This document shows positions 1 through 4,731 of a stretch of 13,829 bases of DNA, piece by piece; position 1 is the first letter of the stretch, and each line of letters starts with the position of its first letter. The notes under the pieces are model-generated. The model had not been told where the DNA came from and ran no database searches. It saw nothing but the letters and a program-made list of their open reading frames with translations. The stretch is from Fibrobacterales bacterium (lineage in GTDB: Bacteria; Fibrobacterota; Fibrobacteria; Fibrobacterales; Fibrobacteraceae), in contig BNUP01000053.1 of the NCBI GenBank assembly GCA_025997455.1, positions 1-13,829 of the forward strand. The letters run 5' to 3'. A program made the translations under genes and the position numbers.

Positions 1-674
1 GCCGCAGATTTGGCTGCCGCCGCCCGAACTCCCGCCGCGCTTCTGTGATGTCCGTCGGCGATATATACGCACGGAAGAGCAGCGAATGAAATCCGTAAGC
101 GGTCTATCAAGGTTTCTTCGTCGATGAGCCAAACCGTGTGCCCAATTCCGTCTTCGGCGGTGAAGTCGTAAATGGGGGCTTTTTGAATTACCGGTCTGAG
201 GAGTGCGAATTGCCCTTTGTCGCGGTATGTGAGAAAGACGGGTCCGGTTTGTGCATTTGTTGCGGTGATGTGGCGGAGGCGGTCTTCTTCTTTATCTGCA
301 CGGGTGAGTTCGTGTTTTTTTATGATGTTTTTGTTGTAGTCTTCCGCTTTTACGCAGGCTACTAAGCCGTATTGTTCGCGCCCTTGCATTGTTTGGCGAT
401 ACACATAAAAGCAAGGTTTTTCGTCTTGAAAAACTACCCCTTCCTTTTCCATTCGCTTTAAGTTTTGGCGGGCTTGTTCATAGACCTTAGGGTCGTAGGG
501 GTCAGTTCCCGGCAGTTCAATTTCCGCACGGGTGACCCTCAGGTAGGAGTTCGGTTTTCCTTCTGCCATTTCTGCCGCTTCTGTGCGGTTCATAACATCG
601 TAAGGCAGGGATGACACTTCGGCTGCGAGTTCCGATTTGGGTCGCAGGGCACGAAAAGGATGGATTGAAAACAT
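1..674 (-). CDS. DUF1015 family protein, N-terminal half (3' end outside window)
   Basis: The visible 224 codons run without a stop to the window edge; family members are usually a little over 400 residues, so roughly the C-terminal half is missing. The start MFSIHPFRALRP is the classic DUF1015 opening. It is followed by LPYDVMNRTEA (23-33), PNSYLRVTRAEIELP (41-55), a basic KKHELTRADKEEDR stretch (119-132) and the hallmark ADGHHR motif (206-211). The family is cytoplasmic. From memory, some members have been described as ATP-dependent L-serine kinases making O-phosphoserine; assigning that role here is inference. No Shine-Dalgarno site is seen. ATG follows TACATT by 7 bases, matching the pattern at other first genes in the window. 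It is transcribed divergently from the hemerythrin gene. Confidence 0.9.
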   Translation of the reverse strand, partial: MFSIHPFRALRPKSELAAEVSSLPYDVMNRTEAAEMAEGKPNSYLRVTRAEIELPGTDPYDPKVYEQARQNLKRMEKEGVVFQDEKPCFYVYRQTMQGREQYGLVACVKAEDYNKNIIKKHELTRADKEEDRLRHITATNAQTGPVFLTYRDKGQFALLRPVIQKAPIYDFTAEDGIGHTVWLIDEETLIDRLRISFAALPCVYIADGHHRSAAGVRAAAAKSA

Positions 675-681
675 AATGTGG

Positions 682-687
682 AATGTA
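682..687 (-). promoter_or_regulatory. Putative -10 element (TACATT), 7 nt before the DUF1015 start
   Basis: Read on the minus strand, TTTTCTACATTCC lies directly before the ATG with 7 bases between the hexamer and the start codon, and no Shine-Dalgarno site is present. A -10 at this distance would place transcription initiation at or next to the ATG, giving a leaderless mRNA. No convincing -35 box is visible. Confidence 0.45.
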
Positions 688-704
688 GAAAACTTTGCAG
701 TGCA

Positions 705-745
705 GGGGGGTATATAGGGTGTGGGGTGTAGGGTGTAGGGTGTGG
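705..745 (+). repeat. Telomere-like G-rich array
   Basis: Five G-runs of 3-6 bases are separated by TGT, TGTA or TATATA, giving a predicted G-quadruplex-forming tract on the plus strand. This is the template strand for the DUF1015 gene. Related arrays occur at 3516-3543, 8360-8390, 9723-9752 and, as C-runs, at 3889-3902 and 10099-10129. Confidence 0.7.
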
Positions 746-897
746 AAAACTCGGCGGTGCATTTAGGGGAGAAGGGAGAAGGTTGGTGTAGGGGCGTGGG
801 AATAGAGTGTAAAGTTGAAAGTTAAAAGTGTAAAGTTATTATTCTCTACTCTCTACTCTTTACTCTTTACTCTTTACTCTTTTCACTTTTTTGTGGT

Positions 898-919
898 GTT
901 CTATCCACACCGCGTTCCC
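898..919 (+). repeat. 22-bp box, copy A
   Basis: This box begins GTTCTATCCACACCGCG and ends TTCCC. It recurs without mismatch at 9886-9907 in the same orientation and at 3725-3746 inverted. All three copies lie in intergenic DNA and are flanked by otherwise different modules, so the box behaves as a separate unit. Confidence 0.8.
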
Positions 920-950
920 CATACCCCATACCCTACACCCCACAATTTTC

Positions 951-956
951 TACCTT
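951..956 (+). promoter_or_regulatory. Putative -10 element (TACCTT) for the hemerythrin gene
   Basis: TTTTCTACCTTCC matches the module seen directly before other starts, but here the ATG is 27 bases further on and a strong Shine-Dalgarno site lies in the added leader. This is the informative exception: where the hexamer is distant, a ribosome binding site appears. Confidence 0.45.
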
Positions 957-974
957 CCCCCAGTAACTAACTTT

Positions 975-980
975 GGAGGA
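975..980 (+). promoter_or_regulatory. Ribosome binding site GGAGGA for the hemerythrin gene
   Basis: GGAGGA lies three bases before ATG 984 and decides this start over the upstream in-frame ATG at 891, whose extra 31 residues are only translated repeat DNA. Confidence 0.8.
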
Positions 981-983
981 TTT

Positions 984-1391
984 ATGGCTTTTGGTTGGAC
1001 AGACGAGTTGCTCACGGGTAATTCAATGATAGATGAGCAGCACAAGGTGCTTATAAAGGCGATTGTCGATTTACTGGAAGCGAGTAAATCGGGAAACGGC
1101 TTGAACGAGGTTAAAAAGACCGTTGATTTTTTGGCGGATTACACCAATAAGCATTTTAGGGAAGAAGAGGCGTTGCAACAAAAATACGCTTACCCCGATA
1201 TTGAAAATCACAAAAAACTTCACGCCGCGTTTGTGAAAGTTGTTGAGAAAATCAAGGAGAGAATTAACGCAAACGAGTCTCTGCTCACCATTAGCATCGA
1301 TGTACAGCGGGCGGTTGCGGATTGGTTTGTGAATCACATTCTGCGCGAAGACAAAAAAGTCGCAAAGCATATTCAGGACAAAGCGGCATAA
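984..1391 (+). CDS. Bacteriohemerythrin
   Basis: This is a 135-residue single-domain hemerythrin, a cytoplasmic four-helix bundle that binds O2 at a carboxylate-bridged di-iron centre. All seven expected ligands are present: H20 (DEQH), H57 and E61 (HFREEE), H76 and H80 (HxxxH), H118 and D123 (HILREDK). The start opens MAFGWTDEL, the normal hemerythrin N-terminus, and is backed by GGAGGA. Family roles include oxygen sensing, storage or delivery in microaerophiles and anaerobes; which applies here is not shown. There is no fused signalling domain. The gene stands alone before a strong hairpin, so it is probably monocistronic, with promoter motif TACCTT at 951-956. Confidence 0.95.
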   Translation: MAFGWTDELLTGNSMIDEQHKVLIKAIVDLLEASKSGNGLNEVKKTVDFLADYTNKHFREEEALQQKYAYPDIENHKKLHAAFVKVVEKIKERINANESLLTISIDVQRAVADWFVNHILREDKKVAKHIQDKAA

Positions 1392-1423
1392 GGGAACTTC
1401 TAAAAATTGTTGGAATACCTTCA

Positions 1424-1465
1424 GGTAACCTCTACCAACCTCATAAGAGGTTGGTAGAGGTTACC
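1424..1465. repeat. Perfect 19-bp hairpin
   Basis: GGTAACCTCTACCAACCTC is followed by an ATAA loop and then its exact reverse complement. It lies between the hemerythrin stop and the fliN-like start. No U-tract follows on either strand, so it is not a canonical intrinsic terminator. It could still stop or stabilise transcripts, or be a REP-like repeat. No second copy was noticed in the window. Confidence 0.85.
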
Positions 1466-1539
1466 AAGCGGCATGGGCGAACTGCGTTTTTATGGTGAAA
1501 AAGTGCAGTGAACAAAAACGGTAATGCGGAGAACAAAAT

Positions 1540-1830
1540 ATGGCAAGAGATTATATAAAAAGCACGCGGAAAAGTTTGGATATGGAGTCATTGCAAGACC
1601 TCCGTTTTCCTATGGTTATGGAACTCGGCAAGGCGAAGGTGACCGTTCGCGATATGCTGAATTGGCAAAACGGTTCGGTTATTGAATTGGATAGAGTCGC
1701 AGGCGAAAATGTGGATTTGGAGATTAACAAAAAGGTTATGGCTAAGGGCGAAGTTGTGGTTATGAATAATCATTTGGGCTTTCGCTTGGTGACTCTGCTC
1801 TCTCCGGAAGAACGACTGAAGAGTTTGTAA
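1540..1830 (+). CDS. fliN: FliN/SpoA-domain flagellar motor switch-like protein
   Basis: This 96-residue protein is mostly a SpoA (FliN/YscQ) domain, from about residue 18 to 93. It shows VMELGKAKVTVRDML, GSVIELDRVAGENVDLEINKKVMAKGEVVV and GFRLVTLL, all in the usual order and spacing. FliN forms part of the cytoplasmic C-ring that switches flagellar rotation, and also acts in type III secretion sorting platforms. At this length it is a FliN-type protein lacking the long N-terminal region of some homologues. GGAGA at 1528-1532 supports the start. No other flagellar gene is in the window. Its TAA is followed immediately by the ATG of a LytS-type kinase, so the two are surely cotranscribed. Confidence 0.88.
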   Translation: MARDYIKSTRKSLDMESLQDLRFPMVMELGKAKVTVRDMLNWQNGSVIELDRVAGENVDLEINKKVMAKGEVVVMNNHLGFRLVTLLSPEERLKSL

Positions 1831-2907
1831 ATGCCTCAACGCAAATTACACGACCGCTTTCACGAAAGATTTCCCAACATTCCAATTTGGCACGCCCCGC
1901 CCTTTTTAATTCACGCTTCACTTTGGATTTTCATTTATCTTGTGCCGGTGATGCTGATACCGTCAGGTCGTGAAAATGCGTGGCAGTTCCGCTATTGGAC
2001 TACTGTTCCGTTTTTGGCGATTATGCTTTCGTTTTATGTCAATTATTTGTTTTTAATTCCCAAATTTCTTTTCAAAAAAAAATTAGTTATTTATGCACTC
2101 ATAAATATTGCGATGTTTTTTTTGCTGTCGTATCTCGGAGGGCTGTGGCACGAACATGTAGTTTCGCTCGGTTATTTGAAACAGCATCCCGATGATTTAC
2201 TTTCTCCCGGTTTCAAGGTGGTAAAAACTATTCTCGGTTTAATATTTGTTCTCGGAATTGCAATTTCAATTCGCACCACAAGCAAATGGTTTATGATGGA
2301 GAACAGCAGTCAAAAATTGCAATTGGAACACCTGCACAGCGAACTTACAATATTAAAAACACAAATTTCTCCTCATTTTCTTTTTAACACTTTGAATAAT
2401 ATTTTAACGCTCATAGATATAAATTCTGAACTCGCAAAACAGACCGTTCAACGACTTTCAAATCTTTTGCGTTCTATACTTTACGATGCGGAGGCGGATA
2501 GTGTGCCTATAAAACAAGAGGTTGAATTTTTGATAAATTACTCAAATTTAATGCGTTTGAGATACGATGAGAAAAAACTTCACTTCAATTTGGAAACCGA
2601 CCTTGAAGAACCAGATGCGCAAATTGCACCGCTGCTTTTAATTCCGCTTTTGGAAAATGTTTTTAAGCACGGAGTCGGCTCCGACGGTTCTGCGAGTATA
2701 GACATAAAAATTACATCAAAAAAGGGAAAGATAATTTACGAGAGTTCAAATACATATTCCCCTAAAACGCACACCGATAAAAGCGGCAACGGAATAGGTT
2801 TGGCAAATGTGCTCAAGCGACTCGAACTGCTTTACGAGAATCGTTTTTTATATGACAGCAAAATTGCAGGCGGAAATTATATAATCAGGCTGCAGGTGGA
2901 GGTTTAA
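1831..2907 (+). CDS. LytS/YehU-type sensor histidine kinase
   Basis: This 358-residue membrane kinase has four likely membrane segments (about 25-43, 57-77, 84-103, 130-148), then a short coiled segment and a His_kinase domain (PF06580 type). QISPHFLFNTLNNI carries the predicted phospho-acceptor H182. The ATP-binding part has LLLIPLLENVFKHG (N276) and the glycine-rich GNGIGLANVLKRL (319-331). There is no extracellular sensor domain, so any signal is probably read within the membrane. Such kinases normally pair with a LytTR response regulator encoded next door. None is present here: the downstream gene is Skp on the other strand. The start abuts the fliN stop with no spacer, implying translational coupling. 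The stop lies in a 10-bp tandem repeat (TAACGGTTTT, 2905-2924). Confidence 0.92.
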   Translation: MPQRKLHDRFHERFPNIPIWHAPPFLIHASLWIFIYLVPVMLIPSGRENAWQFRYWTTVPFLAIMLSFYVNYLFLIPKFLFKKKLVIYALINIAMFFLLSYLGGLWHEHVVSLGYLKQHPDDLLSPGFKVVKTILGLIFVLGIAISIRTTSKWFMMENSSQKLQLEHLHSELTILKTQISPHFLFNTLNNILTLIDINSELAKQTVQRLSNLLRSILYDAEADSVPIKQEVEFLINYSNLMRLRYDEKKLHFNLETDLEEPDAQIAPLLLIPLLENVFKHGVGSDGSASIDIKITSKKGKIIYESSNTYSPKTHTDKSGNGIGLANVLKRLELLYENRFLYDSKIAGGNYIIRLQVEV

Positions 2908-2924
2908 CGGTTTTTAACGGTTTT
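2905..2924 (+). repeat. Two tandem copies of TAACGGTTTT over the kinase stop codon
   Basis: Two exact 10-bp copies lie in the 34-bp gap between convergent genes. The first supplies the TAA stop. A short CGGT...ACCG inverted repeat follows but is too weak to call a terminator. Confidence 0.6.
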
Positions 2925-2941
2925 TATTACCGCAAATCGCA

Positions 2942-3457
2942 TTACCGCGAGTTCAGGTAGTCTAAAACCTTTTGAGTTATGTCGTTTTCGTTTTTCCAAA
3001 AGAGCACCGCACCTGTTGCTCGGTCTAAAACATAGTCATAGCCTTCACTGAGGGCAATTTCATTTACCGCTTTTTTTATCAAGGCGATTATAGGGGCACT
3101 CACCTTTTCATTTTCACTCAAAAGTTCGCCGTTTCTTCCGTAGATTTTTTCGATAAAATTTTTAAGTTCTGCATCGCGCCGTGCATATTCCGCATCTAAT
3201 TCGCGCTTTTGCTCATCGGAAATCATAAGGGACTGCTTTTCTAAGCGTTCCTTTACAAATGCAAGTTCTTTCTGCAAAAGGTTTGCCTGCTGTTCCCATT
3301 TGGCAACTTGCCTGTCGTATTCCTCTTGTGCTTTTTTTGTGCCTTTGTATCCCTCAAATACGAGTTTTGAATCTATATGCGCAACCCGCATTCCGTCTGC
3401 CGCAAATGAAAAATTAAATGCCAAAGCGATAAAAGCAAAGAAGAAAATCGAACGCAT
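2942..3457 (-). CDS. Skp/OmpH family periplasmic chaperone
   Basis: This 171-residue protein begins with a signal peptide (MRSIFFFAFIALAFNFSFA, cleavage near A19/A20). The OmpH start RVAHIDSKLVFEGYKGTKKAQEEYD follows, then a long charged helical stretch (about 40-115) and a C-terminal SEGYDYVLDRATGAVLFW segment typical of the family. Skp-like proteins hold unfolded outer-membrane proteins in the periplasm as trimers with coiled-coil tentacles, so the cell is diderm. The gene is usually near bamA or lpxD, but no such neighbour is seen here. There is no Shine-Dalgarno site. TACCTT lies 6 bases before the ATG, with a good TTTACA 17 bases further upstream. Confidence 0.9.
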   Translation of the reverse strand: MRSIFFFAFIALAFNFSFAADGMRVAHIDSKLVFEGYKGTKKAQEEYDRQVAKWEQQANLLQKELAFVKERLEKQSLMISDEQKRELDAEYARRDAELKNFIEKIYGRNGELLSENEKVSAPIIALIKKAVNEIALSEGYDYVLDRATGAVLFWKNENDITQKVLDYLNSR

Positions 3458-3463
3458 AAGGGT

Positions 3464-3492
3464 AAGGTAGTTAATTTAGAGTAGAGTGTAAA
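3464..3492 (-). promoter_or_regulatory. Promoter of the Skp/OmpH gene: TTTACA - 17 bp - TACCTT
   Basis: On the minus strand, TTTACA (3487-3492) and TACCTT (3464-3469) are 17 bp apart, the optimal sigma-70-type spacing. The -10 ends 6 bases before ATG, and no Shine-Dalgarno site is present. This is the best-formed promoter in the window. It lies outside the large repeat, so it supports the -10 reading of TACMTT independently. Confidence 0.6.
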
Positions 3493-3515
3493 GAGAAGAG
3501 AGTAAAGTTGAAAGT

Positions 3516-3543
3516 GGGGGTATAGGGTGTGGGGTGTGGGGGG
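3516..3543 (+). repeat. Telomere-like G-rich array
   Basis: Four G-runs of 3-6 bases are separated by TATA or TGT, a G-quadruplex-capable pattern on the plus strand at the outer edge of repeat R1 copy 1. Confidence 0.65.
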
Positions 3544-3570
3544 AAATGGGAAATTGTAGGGGCAGGTTTT

Positions 3571-3687
3571 AATAAGCATAGCCGCCCAATTAAAAAAAAA
3601 CGAGATAATCTGTATAAACAATGGCGGCAATAAGTATATCTGCCCTATTAAAAAGAAACCTGAGATAATCTGTATATACAATGGCAG
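3571..3687 (+). repeat. 58-bp imperfect tandem duplication inside R1 copy 1
   Basis: Unit 1 (3571-3628) and unit 2 (3629-3687) both start AATAAG and share GAGATAATCTGTATA and ACAATGGC. They differ at a dozen or so positions. R1 copy 2 has only one unit, matching unit 2 almost exactly. This accounts for the length difference of the MITE-like element (321 against 263 bp). Confidence 0.85.
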
Positions 3688-3724
3688 AAAACCTGCCCTT
3701 AGCAGTGCAGAGTAAATTTAACAA

Positions 3725-3746
3725 GGGAACGCGGTGTGGATAGAAC
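3725..3746 (-). repeat. 22-bp box, copy B (inverted)
   Basis: Exact reverse complement of 898-919 and 9886-9907, lying between the outer palindrome and the hairpin cluster of the MITE-like element. Confidence 0.8.
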
Positions 3747-3747
3747 A

Positions 3748-3864
3748 ACAAAAGCCAAGAGTTTGGCTTTTGTAGAGAGAGTGCTTTAGCACTCGTAAGT
3801 TCAGGTTTTTATATACATTGCAAACTCCTTGCAATTCTAAAAGGGCGGGTTAAAAACCACGCCC
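3748..3864 (+). repeat. Cluster of four hairpins in R1 copy 1
   Basis: Hairpin 1 pairs ACAAAAGCCAA with TTGGCTTTTGT (3748-3773, loop GAGT). Hairpin 2 pairs GAGTGC with GCACTC (3779-3794). Hairpin 3 pairs ATTGCAA with TTGCAAT (3817-3835). Hairpin 4 pairs GGGCGGGTT with AACCaCGCCC, with one bulged A (3843-3864). The same four are kept in R1 copy 2. If transcription starts at the TACATT further down, they are DNA-level or upstream-RNA structures, not part of the lipoprotein leader. Confidence 0.75.
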
Positions 3865-3926
3865 CTACAATTCCTTTCTCCACACCCCACACCCCACACC
3901 CCAACTTGCACCGCCGAGTGATTTTC

Positions 3927-3932
3927 TACATT
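3927..3932 (+). promoter_or_regulatory. Putative -10 element (TACATT), 7 nt before the lipoprotein start
   Basis: TTTTCTACATTCCCTCCT leads straight into ATG 3940. CCTCC is anti-Shine-Dalgarno in sense, so it cannot act as a ribosome binding site. This fits a leaderless start. A possible TTGCAC lies 15 bp upstream. Confidence 0.45.
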
Positions 3933-3939
3933 CCCTCCT

Positions 3940-4731
3940 ATGAAAAAACTCCTCTCACTTTTTGCAGTATCTGCGCTTGCCCTTGTGGCTTGCAAAAGCA
4001 CCGGCTCGGTATCGGGCACAGTCATTGACCCATTCACGGGAAAAGCGGTTGAACTCCCAACCGTATATGTAAAGGGAACAACATTCTCTTCGCAAAAAAT
4101 ACCGGGCGGTTTGCCGGACGGAACTTTTAAGTTTGAAGGTATTGAGGAAGGAACTTACACGGTGGAGGCGGGCAAAGGTAAATACTCCAAAGGGCATACG
4201 GAATTTACAATTTCAAAAGATGCCGCTAATGCTAAGGCAGATATTTACATTTACAGTCAGAGCACAGACCCCGGACTTTACCGACCTGTAGAAGGTGCGA
4301 ACGCCGAAAAAATCAGTGCGAGAGCAATTTTCCAGCCGATTTGCAAAGAAACGGGAATTGCATTTAGAACAAAATTCACCGTTGAAAATCCGCAAACAAA
4401 AAAGAAAGATGAAAATGTTTTGCCTGCACCGGTAGATGTTCCGCCAGATGTGACTCTGCTCATTAAAATTGCAACTTCCGTGTCCTCACCGATTGAGGCG
4501 ACCTCCTACCCCATACTCACCGAATCTGCAAAAAAACACGCCGATTGCGATGGTGTAGATCCAAAGGAAACTCTGATCGTCCCGAACCTAAGCAAAGGAA
4601 CGGTGATTCCCTCTGCCTACAAGAGTGAAAATTTATACGAAATTAAAGGTTCATTGCAGAGCGGAAAACAAATTCTTGCGATTAAGCAAGATGGTAAATT
4701 GGTAAATGCCTACTATATAAACGCGAAGTGA
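3940..4731 (+). CDS. Putative lipoprotein with a carboxypeptidase-regulatory-like domain
   Basis: This 263-residue protein has a type II signal peptide: MKK, a hydrophobic stretch, and lipobox LVAC with lipid-modified C18. Residues about 22-105 look like a CarboxypepD_reg/transthyretin-like beta-sandwich (SVSGTVIDPFTGKAVELPTVYVKGT ... GTFKFEGIEEGTYTVEAGKGKYSK). Such folds commonly serve as structural or binding modules on exported proteins. Residues 106-263 are not recognised. No enzyme signature is seen. Its TGA overlaps the GTG start of the glycosyltransferase by four bases, so the two form an operon, and the lipoprotein may belong to the same surface-glycan system (inference). The start has no Shine-Dalgarno site. 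Confidence 0.85.
   Translation: MKKLLSLFAVSALALVACKSTGSVSGTVIDPFTGKAVELPTVYVKGTTFSSQKIPGGLPDGTFKFEGIEEGTYTVEAGKGKYSKGHTEFTISKDAANAKADIYIYSQSTDPGLYRPVEGANAEKISARAIFQPICKETGIAFRTKFTVENPQTKKKDENVLPAPVDVPPDVTLLIKIATSVSSPIEATSYPILTESAKKHADCDGVDPKETLIVPNLSKGTVIPSAYKSENLYEIKGSLQSGKQILAIKQDGKLVNAYYINAK

Larger units (their letters stand above)
675..983. repeat. Divergent intergenic region built from repeat modules
   Basis: This 309-bp gap contains two head-out promoter modules with simple-sequence DNA between them. The left part (682-760) holds TACATT, a GCAGTGCA box, a G-rich array (705-745) and CTCGGCGGTGCA. The centre has a GTAGGGGCGTGG fragment (around 794-805), a purine-rich stretch of AGAGTGTAAAG/AGTTGAAAGT units (about 805-836) and a pyrimidine-rich tandem of CTTTACT units (about 842-882). 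The last two are partly complementary and could fold together. The right part has the 22-bp box (898-919), a C-rich array (917-943) and TTTTCTACCTTCC before the hemerythrin leader. No gene is supported; the open frames here are read-through of the simple repeats. Confidence 0.75.
3552..3872. mobile_element. MITE-like element with GTAGGGGC ends, copy 1
   Basis: The left end AATTGTAGGGGCAGG is mirrored by the right end CCACGCCCCTACAATT, giving terminal inverted repeats of 12 perfect bases that continue imperfectly. AATT at both ends could be a target duplication or part of the repeat. Inside are a GGGCAGGTTTT...AAAACCTGCCC palindrome (3561-3698), the 22-bp box, and four consecutive hairpins (3748-3864). 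No transposase is encoded, so it would be non-autonomous. Flanking sequence is also shared with copy 2, so the present pair arose by duplication of a larger block, not by two separate insertions. Confidence 0.65.
3504..3938 (+). repeat. Large mosaic inverted repeat R1, copy 1
   Basis: This 435-bp block matches the reverse complement of 9686-10082 almost base for base, apart from one extra 58-bp unit here and small length differences in the G/C-rich arrays. Order, reading toward the lipoprotein gene: AGTTGAAAGT, G-rich array (3516-3543), MITE-like element (3552-3872), C-rich array (3889-3902), GCACCGCCGAGT, TTTTCTACATTCCC, then ATG. It fills almost all of the 482-bp gap between the Skp and lipoprotein genes, and no gene is supported inside it. 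Confidence 0.92.

Noticed and set aside
705..745. CRISPR array
   Set aside because: The repeats are only 6-8 bp tandem units without unique spacers.
517..762. 81-residue minus-strand frame beginning MHRRVFHTLHPTPHTL
   Set aside because: It translates the telomere-like repeat and then runs out of frame across the DUF1015 gene; the real frame starts at 674.
891..983. Upstream ATG extending hemerythrin by 31 residues
   Set aside because: The added residues (HTAFPIPHTLHPT) are translated repeat DNA, and GGAGGA sits just before the internal ATG 984.
1071..1370. 99-residue minus-strand frame
   Set aside because: Antisense shadow of the hemerythrin gene with no recognisable features.
3373..3681. 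102-residue minus-strand frame with YIQIISGFFLIGQIYLL
   Set aside because: It spans the MITE-like element, the simple repeats and antisense of the Skp gene head. The similar peptide at 9951-10000 comes from the repeat itself, not from protein conservation.
3748..3864. Riboswitch or structured leader of the lipoprotein gene
   Set aside because: The same hairpins precede the unrelated SPFH gene inside a duplicated element, and the likely -10 lies downstream of them. No known riboswitch core was recognised.
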